A DNA stretch of 64,000 nt. Origin: Prorocentrum cordatum. Its lineage: Eukaryota > Sar > Dinophyceae > Prorocentrales > Prorocentraceae. Location: assembly GCA_963575745.1 (NCBI GenBank), contig CAUYUJ010015940.1, positions 62,001 through 126,000 of the forward strand. The letters are read 5' to 3'. Within the stretch, counting starts at the first letter, position 1. Every line of letters begins with the position of its first letter. Shown piece after piece: positions 1 to 10,544 of this stretch. The notes beneath the pieces are model-generated. The model saw only the letters and a program-made list of their open reading frames with translations, did not search any database and was not told the origin of the DNA. The translations under genes and the position numbers were made by a program.

Positions 1-1052
1 GGGAATTGCGTTCTGGCAGCGCGAGAGCCCAAAAGTGGCGACAGTTACAGGAATTGGATGACCCGCTCGGATTAGTAACATGATCCGCGGGCCCCATAGG
101 GAGGGGGCTCCCGCTTGAGACGTCCTCGGAATTCACTCACAGACGAGGCCCAAGGCGAGTGAGTGAGTGAGTGAGAGACTGACTGACTGACTCGTGATGA
201 TGATGATCATCACACTCTCTCACGCGCACACTCATCATCATCATATGTGAGTGCTGATGAGTCAGTGAGTGAGTGAGTGAGTGAGTGAGTGAGTGAGTGA
301 GTGAGTGAGTGAGCGAGTGAGTGAGTGAGTGAGTGAGTGAGTGTGTGAGGGATGATGAGTGAGTGAGTGAGTGAGTGAGTGAGGAATGAGTGATGGTGAT
401 GATGGTGGGTTCCTGTTCCTGCGCGGGGTGTCCAGAGAAAACAAGAACCCCACTTTGGATGTGGGGGAAAAGTGACGACAGTTATAAGGTTCCGATGACC
501 CGCTCGGATTAGTAACATGATCTGCGGGCCCCATAAGGAGGGGGCCCTTGCAGGCATTCCCGGTGTTCTGGGAGCACGAAGAACACGAAGTGGCCTAAAG
601 TTGGCTCCGAGCATTCCAAATGTGGCCTGGGAATGGCGTTCTGGCAGCGCGAGAGCCCAAAAGTGGCGACAGATACAGGAATTGGATGACCCGCTCGGAT
701 TAGTAACATAATCCGCGGGCCCCATAGGGAGGGGGCTCCCGCCTGAGACTTCCTCATAATTCACTCACAGACGAGGCCCAAGGCGAGTGAGTGAGTGAGT
801 AAGTGAGTGAGTGAGTGACTGACTGACTGACTGGTGATGATGATGATGATGATCATCGCACTCTCACGCGCACACTCATCATCATCATATGTGAGTGCTG
901 ATGAGTCAGTGAGTGAGTGAGTGAGTGAGTGAGTGAGGGATGATGAGTGAGTGAGTGAGTGAGTGAGGAATAAGTGATGATGATGATGGTGGGTTCCTGT
1001 TCCTACGCGGGGTGTCCAGAGAAAACAAAAACCCCACTTTGGATGTGGGGGA
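1..1052. repeat. Tandemly duplicated dispersed repeat, about 0.6 kb per unit
   Basis: The stretch beginning GTTCTGGCAGCGCGAGAGCC at position 10 recurs at 638 and can be followed in parallel to the sequence GTGTCCAGAGAAAACAA at about 428 and 1012. The second unit is shorter because its GTGA array is shorter. The related text AAATGTGGCC(T/C)GGGAATGG lies at about 618 and again in the last 30 bases of the window, so this is a dispersed family. I see no coding sequence; open frames here are readings of the repeat. Confidence 0.8.
149..392. repeat. GTGA/TGAC tetranucleotide microsatellite
   Basis: Nearly uninterrupted GTGA, with short TGAC and GAT stretches, inside the first repeat unit. The matching array in the second unit lies at about 784-972. 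The TGATGATGAT blocks and the flanking ATCATCATCAT form imperfect inverted repeats. Confidence 0.9.
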
Positions 1053-1146
1053 TAAGAATAATAATAAGAACAAACATAATAATAACCATAAGAAAGATAC
1101 GAATACTGATAATCATACTAACAATAATAACAATAGTAATCATGAT

Positions 1147-1531
1147 AGCAAAAAGAAAAAAAGAAGAGGGGGGAGGAGGCAGGAAAGAGCAGGGAGCAGA
1201 GAGGAGGAAGGATGAGGACAAGGAAAAAAAGGAGGAGAAGGAGCGTCGGTAGGGCGGAAAAAAGAGGAGGAGGAGGAGATGGAGAAAGAGGAGGAGGAGG
1301 CGGAGGAGGAACAGGAAGGAGGAAGGCGGAGCGAAGAAGGACTTGAGGAGCAGAAGGGGGAGGAGCTTGAGGCGGAGAAGGAGACAAAGGAGGGGGACAA
1401 GGAGGAGAAGGATGGAGAGGAAGGCGAGAAAGGAGAGGGAAGAACAGGGAGCAGCAGCAGTAAGAGGGGGAGAAAAGGAGTAGGGAGGGGAGAGGGGGGG
1501 ATGGAGGGAGGGAGGGAGGGAAGGAGGGGCA
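1147..1531. repeat. Long polypurine tract
   Basis: About 385 bases of almost pure A/G on the plus strand, largely AGG and AAG triplets, preceded at 1053-1146 by an AAT/ACA-rich stretch. Charged or proline/serine-rich open frames across it are artefacts of composition. Such tracts can form triplex (H-DNA) structures, which is general knowledge and not shown here. Confidence 0.85.
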
Positions 1532-1903
1532 GCGGAATCATAGTGACATCAGCCTTGGGGGCCCAACAGGATGGTCCTGTCTCATGTCCCTCTCCTCTAA
1601 CCTGTTCTCCTCGCTCTCCCCATGCACTCTCCCCTTGCGCTGCCAGAGGAGGCTTGTGAGAGGAGCTGCTGATCTCTAGGCGAGTAGGGACAGCGTGTCG
1701 GGCTCGCAGGCGGCGAAGTGAGCTGAGAGTGCGACATCGCTTTGGCTTGCCGCAGGAGCGGAGACAGCTCGGGGGGCACCGCGCTTCCGCAGCCACCTGA
1801 ATCTGGTGGTGCATAGCGTGCCGCGCGGCACAGGGCGCTGTCGTACCGGAAGCGCCGCAGTCAGCGCCGGCGGACGCAGAACGTGATGTAGAGCGCGGAC
1901 GAG
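1532..1903. other. Unassigned unique sequence
   Basis: GC-rich non-repetitive sequence between the polypurine tract and the gag-like fragment. Open frames exist on both strands but none shows a motif I recognise. It may hold an earlier, decayed part of the retroelement whose gag-like piece follows. Confidence 0.4.
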
Positions 1904-2183
1904 ATGAACGACGGCGAACCGGGTCCAGGCTGGCGCGGACGCCGCGAAACAATACAGGACTTGGCGGAACTGGGCGCGGGCACGCCTTACCGTGCAAAAG
2001 GCCCTCGGGGATCTGTCGAACGCGCTGGGGCCTATGCTGTTCACACTGTTGGATCACGTGGCAAATAAATCTCCAGCAAAACGGAAAAGCGCGGTGTTCA
2101 AGACATTGTACGGCCGAGTTTTAAACGTAGAGGCACACGACTGGCTGGGCCAAGATCTTCAAGGAGCAGTTCTCGCCAACTAA
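1904..2183 (+). pseudogene. Retrotransposon gag-like fragment
   Basis: An open frame of about 90 codons runs from a TGA near 1903 to the TAA at 2181-2183; it has no ATG at its start. The translation has the layout of dinoflagellate copia-type gag proteins as I know them: an aromatic YRTWRNWARARL block, a leucine-rich LGPMLFTLLD block about 25 residues on, then LYGRVLNVEAHDWLGQDLQG near the end. This resembles the gag segment before the nucleocapsid knuckle. No zinc knuckle, protease or integrase follows, because a CCAAGAGGC array begins two bases after the stop. It is therefore a 3'-truncated fragment. The family assignment rests on pattern recall and is moderate. Confidence 0.45.
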
Positions 2184-2184
2184 A

Positions 2185-2465
2185 CAGCCCAAAGGCCTCA
2201 AAAGGGGCCCCCAAACGACCCAAGAGGGCCCCAACACGGCCCAAGAGGTGCCCAAACGATCCAAGAGGGCCCAAAGACGGCCCCCAAAGGGGCCCGACAG
2301 AGGGAACACGAAGCGAAACTACGGGTCTTCCGCACAAAGAGACCCCACAGGAGGTCCCAAGGGGCAACCAGGAGGCCCCCCAAGAGGCCCAAAAAGGCCC
2401 AAGAGGCCTCAAAACGGCCCCCAAGAGGCGTCCCAAATGCCTCCGAGATCCCCCCGGGAGGCCCC
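2185..2465. repeat. CCAAGAGGC minisatellite array, locus 1
   Basis: Degenerate 9-12 bp units reading CCAAGAGGCC, CCAAACGACC or CAAGACGGCC. The same family recurs at about 7.5-8.2, 8.5-9.2, 18.6 and 48.7 kb in this orientation, and at 10.5-11.0 and 12.1-13.5 kb inverted. Confidence 0.8.
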
Positions 2466-2548
2466 CCACGAGATACCAACGAACATGGAATATACTTCAT
2501 TCCCACAACCCAGGCACGGTGGCGGGCTGGGCCGAAAGCCCTGTTACA

Positions 2549-2661
2549 CGTGTGTGTATGTATATATACATGTATGCATGCACACATACAAACATACAGG
2601 CATGCAAGCGTACATAAAAACAAACGTCCGTGCACACATACATGCATACCCACATACACAC

Positions 2662-2701
<40 letters not shown>

Positions 2702-2723
2702 CATACATACATACATGCATACA

Positions 2724-2756
<33 letters not shown>

Positions 2757-3300
2757 TCATACACACACATACATACATACATACATACATACATACATAC
2801 ATACATACATACACACATACATAAGTACATACATACCTACATGCATACATACAGACATGCACACGTACATCCATGCATGCATGCATGCATGCATGCGTAT
2901 ATACAAACATACATGCATACACCCATATATGAGTACATGAACTCATGCACTCAAACATACACACATATACATACACACATACACACATACACACATACAC
3001 ACATGCATCCATACATACATACATACATACGTACATGCATCCATACATACATACACATACATACATACATGCATACATACATATGTACATACATGCACGT
3101 ATACATACATTCAGTCATGCATACACACATACATACTTATTTCCGTGCATACATGTACACATGCGCACATGCATACGTACACACATACATACATACAGAC
3201 AGACATACATACATACAGACAGACAGACAGGCAGGCAGGCAGACAGACAGACAGACAGACATGCAGTCAGGCAGGCTTACTTACACACATGCATACACAT
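2549..3300. repeat. CATA/ACAG tetranucleotide microsatellite
   Basis: About 750 bp of ACAT-type tetranucleotides with a TA dinucleotide core near 2664-2696, CATGCA variants, and an ACAG block near 3196-3265. All tyrosine/histidine/threonine or cysteine/valine/methionine-rich frames here are repeat translations. Confidence 0.95.
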
Positions 3301-4623
3301 GTTCCGTCGGAGGCAAGGCTGATTTGGTTGCACCACTGCTAAAGCTGGACGGGGGCACCGAGAAGCGAATTGGCCAAAACGCAAGAGCGGGACGAGGGCA
3401 GATACGGCAACCGCGGAGAGGGGGAGAAGAAAAGGCCACTCAGAGGCGGAAGAGTTATTACCTGAGTGTACTGGCGCGGCCAGCCCCGCCAGCGGGAAAC
3501 CATGGCAGCTGCCAGGCCGCGGCGCCGGGGCACCCACGGGCGATGATGGGGCCCAGGGCGGGTAAAGCAAATACAAAACCAGCGGCGCTGCCGACGAAGT
3601 ACGCGAGGAGTTTGGTCGACAGGACGAGGGCCGCAGGGCGCCCAGGTGGGTGGCACGCCTAAAAGTACGGCAAATACGTGCGCATCCTGGGTTTGGACTG
3701 CAACCAGAAAAATGCTGGGCTGGTGGGGGGGAACAGGCGGAAAGACCAAGCCCAGGTGCCCGACCACGTGGAAGCTGCGAGCTGCGGCAGCCTCGCGACC
3801 GCCATGCTTTCGCGCGGATGGAGGGGGGGAAGGGGAAGTCGAAACGGGGGGGAGGCCGGGGAAGAGAAGCGCCCCGCCGGTAGGGTGATCCTTTCAGGCG
3901 GGGCGGCAGCGCCAGCGCCAACGCCGGCGGCCGAAGACAGCTTGCCCGCACACTGTGCTGCTGTGGACGCCTGCGCTGCCTCGGAAGGCAGGCCAAGGTT
4001 GCTGCGGCACGTCCAGGGCTGAGAGCATGGGGCAGTAAAAGAACGGGTCAATACCAAAACTGTGGCCGAGGCCGCGGGGCCGTGCGCTGCTGAGGAGTGG
4101 ACAGTGCAAGCCAAGACTCGGGGCACTGAATCGGCGCGAGTGAACTGAGAGAATCGGCTGAGGCTGGGACGGGCTGCTCGCTGCTGGGGATGACAGCGTG
4201 CGGCCACGTCCCAGGCCTGTCAAAATTGCGGCCGGGGCCGAGGGGCCACGCACTTCCGGGAGGACAATGCGGGCCAAGTCAAGAGGCACCTAATCGTGCA
4301 GGAGCTGTTGCATTGAAGCGGCCGAGGCAGAAGGGACCGCGCGCTGCCGGGGTGGACAGCACGCGGCCGGGGCGCCCAGGGAGAGGGAAACAGAGGCGGG
4401 AGGGCCAAAGCGTCGAAAGGTGCAACACGCCGCCAGGGTGGTTGGCGCGTGGCGACTAGGTTCGCCGAGTGGCTCAGAGGTCGTTGGTGAGGTGGTTCTG
4501 GGGCTTCGTGCGCCTCGACAGCCGAGAGCGCTGCGGGCTGGGCAAGAGCGGCGCAAGGGGACACAGACCCGTGTCTGCGGCACGTCGCAGGGCACGGCAG
4601 GGTCTGGCGCCACCACATCGGAT

Positions 4624-5442
4624 TCACGCCCAGTGGGGCAGCCGCCTAGGGGAACGGCTAGGCTCTGTTGTGGCCCTGGCGCGGGGGTTCCAGAGGCCTG
4701 GTAGGCCTGTTGCGTCGGGGCGGCGCTGCCTGTATTGGTCGTTGTTGGGCCAGGTGGGGTCCGCACGCCTCTTGCCTTTCCCGACCGTGTCATGACCTTT
4801 CCCTTTGCATTTGCCATTGTCTCGCTGCAGCTCATTGCGCCGCAACTGCGTTTCCCAGACAGCGTTCCAGTTCACGTGGCCACCTCGGGCTCTGCAGATC
4901 CTGCGGATGTCGAACTCTTCGTTGTGCATATGGGGCAGCAGGTCTCGGCAGAAGGCGTCATGCCCGCATGGGTCGTAGGTACCTCTTCCTGGCCAGTTTT
5001 CCCTGGCATTACAGAGATCGTTACCGCCTTCGAAGAACATGGCCCCGCAGTCCCTCTTCAGCCTGTTGACGACCTCCGGCCATGTCTCCTGGATTTTGGT
5101 CCTGTAGTTCCACGTGCGGGGCCAGTTGGTCACCCGAAAAGGCTTGACGTCGAGTGAGTCTGGGGGGTCGTGGTGGCGAGTATATCCAGGATCGAGCTGC
5201 GGGGCTCGGTGCCGTTGGGGCGCCTCTGGATCGGCACGATCTGGGCGCGCAGTAGATGAGGAGCCTCCTCCCCATCGATAACTGGCCCAGGGGTTGGCGT
5301 GTACCGTCTCGGCCTGCTGAAGGCGACCATGCCTTTGCTCTGCCGTCCTGGGTATCTTGCGTGCTCGGACTTCGTCAGGTTCGTATTCTCTGAGCCTTTT
5401 TCTGCAATTAGCTCGGTGCGGTGGTCGCTGCGTTTGGGCGCG
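4624..5442 (-). CDS. Conserved ORF of the unnamed element, copy 1 (unknown function)
   Basis: I do not recognise this protein. The frame is open from the TAG at 5443-5445 to the stop at 4624-4626, about 270 codons, with no ATG near its start; it may be an exon or the body of a retroelement ORF. A paralogue lies at 43468-44299. Over the central ~130 residues (about 5085-4690) I count roughly 64% identity with largely conservative differences. Landmarks are DPGYTRHHD near 5195, ETWPEVVNR near 5080, DCGAMFFEG, PGRGTYDP, HDAFC, then VNWNAVW, QLRRNE, a GKCKGKGHDTVG linker, and RRADPTWPNN near 4720. The GKGKG linker and repeat-family context suggest a retroelement ORF1 or gag-like role, which is inference. 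Protein conservation amid diverged, GC-rich flanks argues that this frame has been under selection. Confidence 0.6.
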   Translation of the reverse strand, partial: RAQTQRPPHRANCRKRLREYEPDEVRARKIPRTAEQRHGRLQQAETVHANPWASYRWGGGSSSTARPDRADPEAPQRHRAPQLDPGYTRHHDPPDSLDVKPFRVTNWPRTWNYRTKIQETWPEVVNRLKRDCGAMFFEGGNDLCNARENWPGRGTYDPCGHDAFCRDLLPHMHNEEFDIRRICRARGGHVNWNAVWETQLRRNELQRDNGKCKGKGHDTVGKGKRRADPTWPNNDQYRQRRPDATGLPGLWNPRARATTEPSRSPRRLPHWA

Positions 5443-5483
5443 CTAGCCTCCGTCTCGCCCTCAGCTTCGCCATCCGCAGACCG

Positions 5484-5780
5484 TTATTGCTGAGGAAGCT
5501 GGGAGGCTGGCTGATAGGCGTGCTCCGAATCGGGGTTGCTGGCCGCAGCCTGGGCGTGATGGTCCAGGTGAGGTTCCCTGCTGGGGCCTGCCTGCGGGTC
5601 CTGACCTTTGGTCTCAGGCGAGAAATCGACCTCAGAGACTGCGCGTGGTGGAGACGGTGTGGGTGCGTGGTCTTTCGATAGGGCGGGGGGCGTGAGCTGC
5701 AGGGCTGCCGGCGTGGAGCCCCAGGCCTGCGGCTGCTGGGCCTCTTGCTGGGCCGCTGGCCTCTCCGGCGGGTGGATCAC
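5484..5780 (-). CDS. Proline/glutamine-rich open segment upstream of the conserved ORF
   Basis: About 98 codons rich in Pro, Gln, Ala and Ser in the minus-strand frame, ending in a TAA. No counterpart exists in copy 2, where the corresponding DNA is missing. It could be a low-complexity linker of the element protein in another frame, or part of an intron. No function can be assigned. Confidence 0.25.
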   Translation of the reverse strand: MIHPPERPAAQQEAQQPQAWGSTPAALQLTPPALSKDHAPTPSPPRAVSEVDFSPETKGQDPQAGPSREPHLDHHAQAAASNPDSEHAYQPASQLPQQ

Positions 5781-5866
5781 GCCGCGGGTCTCGGGTTGGG
5801 GCAGGGCTGCGCCCCTCGGCCTGCGGGCATGTCCCTAACTTCTTGTGAATGGACTTCGTGACGGGG

Positions 5867-6067
5867 TTAGTGGCAGGACCTGGAGCGTAGCTCCAGCAGA
5901 GGAGTCTTTAGGTTCTGAGTTCGCTGCAAGGCAGGGAAGATGATGAGGTGATGCTGACCGTATTTGATGGGATTTGTGCCCAGGTCCTGAAACCCTTGGG
6001 GATGGTCAGTCTGGGCGAAGTTCCCGTCGATCAGCCAGGTAGTCGTTCCTGTCTTCTGGTAGGCGCC
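5867..6067 (-). CDS. Open segment matching the N-terminal part of copy 2
   Basis: The frame emerges from the CATA array and runs to a stop at 5867. Unlike the array it has ordinary composition, including TGTTTWLIDGNF and LQRTQNLKTPLLELRS. The latter resembles YTRMQSLRASLLEH at about 44270-44230 in copy 2, upstream of the same ORF. I take it as the upstream part of the element protein, separated from the ORF at 4624-5442 by frame changes or an intron. Function unknown. Confidence 0.35.
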   Translation of the reverse strand, partial: GAYQKTGTTTWLIDGNFAQTDHPQGFQDLGTNPIKYGQHHLIIFPALQRTQNLKTPLLELRSRSCH

Positions 6068-6069
6068 CT

Positions 6070-6119
6070 CACATACACATACATACATGTTTACACACAG
6101 ACACACATACATGCACACC

Positions 6120-6164
<45 letters not shown>

Positions 6165-6378
6165 GCAGACATGCATGCATGCATACATACGTATATGCGT
6201 ACATGCACACAAGCATACAGACAGACCGACAAACATACATACGGACACACACACACAAATCCACAAACACAGACATACCTATCTACACCCACGCATACAT
6301 ATGTACTTACATACATCCATACTTACATACGTACACACATACGTACCTGCATATACACATACATACAAACAAACATAC
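6070..6378. repeat. CATA microsatellite with a TA core
   Basis: ACAT-type tetranucleotides with a TA run at about 6126-6160 and later ACAC and ACAG stretches. It truncates copy 1 of the unnamed element on its minus-strand 5' side. Confidence 0.95.
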
Positions 6379-6566
6379 ACGACGCACGCACTACGTTCGC
6401 TCTTAGGTTCTGTCAAGTACGAAGACCTCATTATCATACTCATGATTCCTATCCTCTTACACGCCCATGGCAAGCAACGTTCCCAGAGGTCACGGACGCG
6501 GGAATGGGGTCGTCGGCGTCGACGGCGCCGTCGGCGTCGGCGTCGGCGTGGTCGCCATGGTCGTAG
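6379..6566. other. Short unique spacer with a GTCGGC run
   Basis: About 190 bases between two simple-sequence blocks. It holds a GTCGGC/GTCGAC hexamer-like run near 6508-6555. No gene is evident. Confidence 0.5.
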
Positions 6567-6975
6567 GAGGAGGTGGGGGAGAGGAGGACAGGGGAGGGAG
6601 GGAGGGACGGGGGGAGGGAGATAGCGAAGAAGGGGAGAAGGGAGGCAAGAAAGGCACACGGGAAGAGAACCAACCATGGAAGCGACGGATGAATCAGCGG
6701 ATGAATGGGGATTCCTTTTCCTTCTTCTCTCCACTTCCTCATGTGTTCCTCCTTTTCCTCCTCCTCCTCCTCGTCCTCCTCCTCATGTTTGTCATCATCC
6801 TTATCATCCACATCCCCTGCCTCCACCCTCCGCCCTCCTCCTCCTCCTCACCCTCCTCTTCTTCCTCTCCTCATCCTCCTCCTCCTCCTCACCCTCTTTC
6901 TCCTCCCTCTCCTCCTCCTCCTCCTCCTCCTCCTCCTCCTCCTACTTCTCCTCCTCCTCCTCCGTTCCCTATCCT
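6567..6975. repeat. Adjacent polypurine and polypyrimidine tracts
   Basis: Positions 6567-6670 are GGGA/GGA-rich and positions 6715-6975 are CTC/TCC-rich, with about 45 mixed bases between. A purine tract followed by a pyrimidine tract on one strand can pair as an imperfect inverted repeat. Confidence 0.85.
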
Positions 6976-7375
6976 TATAAGTAATTGGTCCCCTGTCGCA
7001 TCCCGAGGCCAATTTTTAGGGCCGACCGGGCATCTCGCCTGAGACTTCCTCACCAGTTCTGACTCGGAGGCTTAAAACATGACAACAGTTTCACAGATGG
7101 AGGGCGGGTGGTTTTCAAAATGTGGCTCTCGCCTTAGCGCCGCGCACACTCGCTTTGAACAAGTTGCAAGAACTTCACGGATTGAAAGCGGGTCGTTCTT
7201 AAAATGTGGCTCTCGCCCCAGCGCCACACACATTCGTTTTACACATGTCCAAGAGTTTCACGGATTAAGGGCAGGTCGATTTCAAAATGTGGCTCTCGCT
7301 TTCGCGCCGCGCGCTTTCTTTTTAAACATTTGCAAGAGCTTCACGGATTGATGGTGGGTCGTTTTCAAAAAGTAA
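6976..7375. repeat. Composite dispersed repeat, copy A head, with 82-bp tandem units
   Basis: A head reading CCCTGTCGCATCCCGAGGCC, then GCCTGAGACTTCCTCACCA, then three to four units of about 82 bp containing TTCAAAATGTGGCTCTCGCC and GCGCCGCGCACA. The head recurs at about 9805 followed by four units to 10235, an inverted set lies at about 31030-31205, and a diverged unit lies at 38485-38570. Short arginine/serine-rich frames here are repeat translations. Confidence 0.8.
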
Positions 7376-9262
7376 TTCTCGTTTTGCGCCGCGCACATCC
7401 TTTTTCAACAATCCGCCGACCCTGTCGGCGTGTGGAAGAGGCTGTTCCGCACCAGCCACAGCGAAATTCAGCAACGTTGTAGTTGAGTCGAAGGGAAGCC
7501 CCTTCCCTTTGATCCCTTCCCCGCCGGGGGGGGGTCCCGGGGGTGGGGTCCCGGGGGAGGTCCCAAGGGGGTCCCCAGGCAGATACGACTCCCCCCCGGG
7601 CGGTTCGGGGACCTAGAAAAGCGCCAAGACGCGGCAAAAGTGCCCCAAAGTGTCCCTAAGACGATCTTCGAGAGCCCTGAATCGCCGAAGTATTGGTCCA
7701 AGTCGCCAAAGTAACCTCCAGACGGCTCACAAGGTTTCCAAAACGCCCCAAGAGGCCTCCAAGAGGACTTCCAAGACGGCCCCAAGGGCAAAAAGCGTAG
7801 ATTTCCCATAGGCCTTTGAAAGATTTCAGCATTCTCGCCTTGTCAGCTTCCCGACGCTCCAAGACAGGCCAAGAGGCCTCCAAGACCGCCCCAAGATGGC
7901 TCAAGAGGCCTCCAGGAGAGCTCCACAACGACCCAAGAGGGCCACAAGACCGCCCAAGGGGCCTCCAAGACAGCCGAGGAGGCCCCCAAGACGGTTTCCG
8001 AGAGGGAGCCCAGACGGGGGACCCGAACGAACATGTCGATCCCTCGGCCCGAGAAGCTCTCAGGAAGCCCCTAGAGGCCCCTCAGAAGGCCCCCAAGAGG
8101 CCCCAAGAGGCCCCCAAGAGACCCTCACGAAGCCTCAAGAGGCCCCCACGAGGCTCCCAAGCGGCTGCCAAGAGCTTCCCAAGAGGCCCCCAAACTACCC
8201 CCAACAGGCCTCCGAGAGCGCTCGTCGTCGTCGTCGTCGTCATTCAGGGTCGGCGGCACTGGCCGTAAGGCCTTTGCAATTGCAAGAGCTTTACGGATTG
8301 AGGGCGGGTGTATTCAAAATGTAATTCTCTTTTGGCGCCGCGCACATCCTTTTTCAAAAATCCGCCGACCCTGTCGGCGTGTGGAAGAGGCTGTTCCGCA
8401 CCAGCCACAGCGAAATTCAGCAACGTTGCAGTTGAGTCGAAGGGAAGCCCCTTCCCTCTGATCCCTTCCCCGCCGGGGGGGGGTCCCGGAGGGGGGGGTC
8501 CTGGGGGAGGTCGCAAGGGGGTCCCCGGGCAGATACGACTCCCCCCCGGGCGGTTCGGAGACCTAGAAAAGCACCAAGACGCGGCAAAAGTGCCCCAAGA
8601 TGTCCCCAAGACGGTCTTCGAGAGCCTTGAATCGCCGAAGTATTGGTCCAAGTCGCCAAAGTAACCTCCAGACGGCTCACAAGGTTTCCAAAACGCCCCA
8701 AGAGGCCTCCAAGAGGACTTCCAAGACGGCCCCAAGGGCAAAAAGCGTAGATTTCCCATAGGCCTTTGAAAGATTTCAGCATTCTCGCCTTGTCAGCTTC
8801 CCGACGCTCCAAGACAGGCCAAGAGGCCTCCAAGACCGCCCCAAGATGGCTCAAGAGGTCTCCAAGAGAGCTCCACAACGACCCAAGAGGGCCACAAGAC
8901 CGCCCAAGGGGCCTCCAAGACAGCCGAGGAGGCCCCCAAGACGGTTCCGAGAGGGAGCCCAGACGGGGGACCCGAACGAACATGTCGATCCCTCGGCCCG
9001 AGAAGCTCTCAGGAAGCCCCCAGAGGCCCCTCAGAAGCCCCCCAAGCGGCCCCAAGAGGCCCCCAAGAGACCCTCACGAAGCCCCAATAGGCCCCCACGA
9101 GGCTGCCAAGCGGCTGCCAAGAGCTTCCCAGGAGGCCCCCAAACTACCCCCAACAGGCCTCCGAGAGCGCTCGTCGTCGTCGTCGTCATTCAGGGTCGGC
9201 GGCACCGGCCGTAAGGCCTTCGCAATTGCAAGAGCTTCACGGATTGAGGGCGGGCCGTTTTC
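7370..9262. repeat. Two near-identical tandem copies of a ~947-bp unit
   Basis: The sequence ATCCGCCGACCCTGTCGGCG occurs at 7411 and 8360 (period 949), and CATTCAGGGTCGGCGGCAC at 8241 and 9187 (period 946). The copies differ by scattered substitutions and a few indels, so the duplication is recent relative to other repeats here. Each unit holds a CCAAGAGGC array, a GTCGTC run and one 82-bp unit. Long open frames across it come from the repeat. Confidence 0.85.
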
Positions 9263-9530
9263 GAAATGTGGCTCTCGCCTCAGCGCCGCGCACACCCGTT
9301 TTAACAATTTCAAAGAGTTTCACCGATTCCCATGATCAACGTACTGGAATTTGAGTTTTGGAAGGATTCAGGGTTGCGCGGGTGCAACAGTTATGTTGAT
9401 TCGCGGTGTTGAAATCCCAAAAATGGCGATCTGGCATGGTCCAGGATAGGCAATACGCAACAGTCAGGTTGATCCGTGGCGTTGAAATCCCGAGAACAAA
9501 GTTTTGGCATGCTTCAGGATCTCCAAACGG
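9263..9530. repeat. Composite dispersed repeat, copy A tail
   Basis: Contains GGTGCAACAGTTATGTTGAT and TTGATCCGTGGCGTTGAAAT, matched at about 10300-10410 and, inverted, at about 30850-30960. It follows the last 82-bp unit in each copy, so head, units and tail form one repeat family. Confidence 0.75.
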
Positions 9531-9647
9531 TTGTCTTCCAACGAGGCACTTCCCTCAATGGAGATGAACCGTTGTAGGGGCCTAGGAAGAGGGAGCTTGG
9601 ACGGAGTGTTAATTCCAATGTCGTTGATGACTATTGGGTTTACACTG

Positions 9648-9783
9648 GTCCTCCTCCTCCTCCTCTTCCTCCTGCTCCTCCTCCTCCTCCTCCTCCTCCT
9701 CCTCCTCCTCCTCCCCCTCCTGTTTCTCCCACCTTCATCCTCCTCCGCCTCCTCCTCCTCCTCTTCCTCCTCCTCCTCCTCCA
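9648..9783. repeat. CTC/TCC trinucleotide microsatellite
   Basis: Almost pure CTC with CTT and CCC variants between composite repeat copies A and B. Confidence 0.95.
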
Positions 9784-9789
9784 TTCCTC

Positions 9790-10450
9790 TTCCTTACAAA
9801 TCGTGTCTCCCTGTCGCACCCCGAGGCCATTGTTTAGGGCGAAGCGGGCGTTCCGCCTGAGAATTCCTCACCATTTATGACTCTGAAGCTCAAACTTGGC
9901 AACAGCTTCACAGATGGAAGGCGGGTGGTTTAGAAAATGTGGCTCTCGCCTTATCGCCGCACACATTCGCTCTAAAAGTGTGCAAGATCTTCACGGATTG
10001 AGGATAAACCGTTTTCAAAATGTGGCTCTCGCCTCAGCGCCGCGCACATTCGCTTTCACAAGTTGCAAGCGTTTCACGGATTGAGGATAACGCGTTTTCA
10101 AAATGTGGCTCTCGCCTCAGCGCCGCGCACATTCTTTCTAAACATGTGCAAGAGCTTCACGGATTGAGGGCGGTTCATTTTCAAAATGTGGCTCTCGCCC
10201 TAGCGCCGCGCACATTCGTCTATACAATTTGCAACTGTTCACGGATTCCCACGATCAACCTACCAGAAATTGCGTACTGGAAGGAGTCAGGAATTTGCGG
10301 GTGCAACAGTTACGTTGGTTCGCAGTGTTGCAATCCCAAGAATGACGTTCTGGCACGATCCAGGATCGTCAAGACGCAACAGTCAGTTTGATCCGTGGCG
10401 TTGGAATCCCGAGAATAACGTTTTGGCATGCTGTCGGGTCTTCAAACCTC
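9790..10450. repeat. Composite dispersed repeat, copy B
   Basis: Same order as copy A: head (CTGTCGCACCCCGAGGCC), four ~82-bp units at about 9905-10235, then the tail with GTGCAACAGTTACGTTG. A CTC array follows directly at 10455-10543, as one follows copy A. Confidence 0.8.
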
Positions 10451-10544
10451 GGCCTCCTTTTTCTCCTACTCTTCCTATTCCTCCTCCTCCTCCTCCTCCT
10501 CTTCCTCCTCCTCGTTTTCCTCCTCCTTCTCCTCTTCCTCGGCC

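Larger units (their letters stand above)
3301..5950 (-). mobile_element. Unnamed dispersed element, copy 1
   Basis: From TTCCGTCGG at 3301 to about 5360 this matches the segment from 42241 to about 44150 in the same orientation, almost collinearly, including the shared text GCCACTCAGAGGCGGAAGAG and TTTGGACTGCAACCAG. A further weak match links about 5870-5950 with 44200-44290, so copy 1 carries extra sequence at 5365-5865 or copy 2 lost it. It contains the conserved ORF at 4624-5442. Its 3' end (minus-strand sense) runs into the CATA array at 3300, so the terminal repeat seen on copy 2 is absent. Confidence 0.75.

Noticed and set aside
248-268. CTGATGAGTC as a hammerhead ribozyme core
   Set aside because: No following GAAA core segment or supporting stems; it arises from the GATGA/GTGA repeats. 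The copy at about 898 is the same.
2549-3300. Long Tyr/His/Thr- and Cys/Val/Met-rich ORFs on both strands
   Set aside because: Translations of the CATA/ACAG array in every phase. The same holds at 6.1-6.4, 13.6-14.1 and 14.6-15.5 kb.
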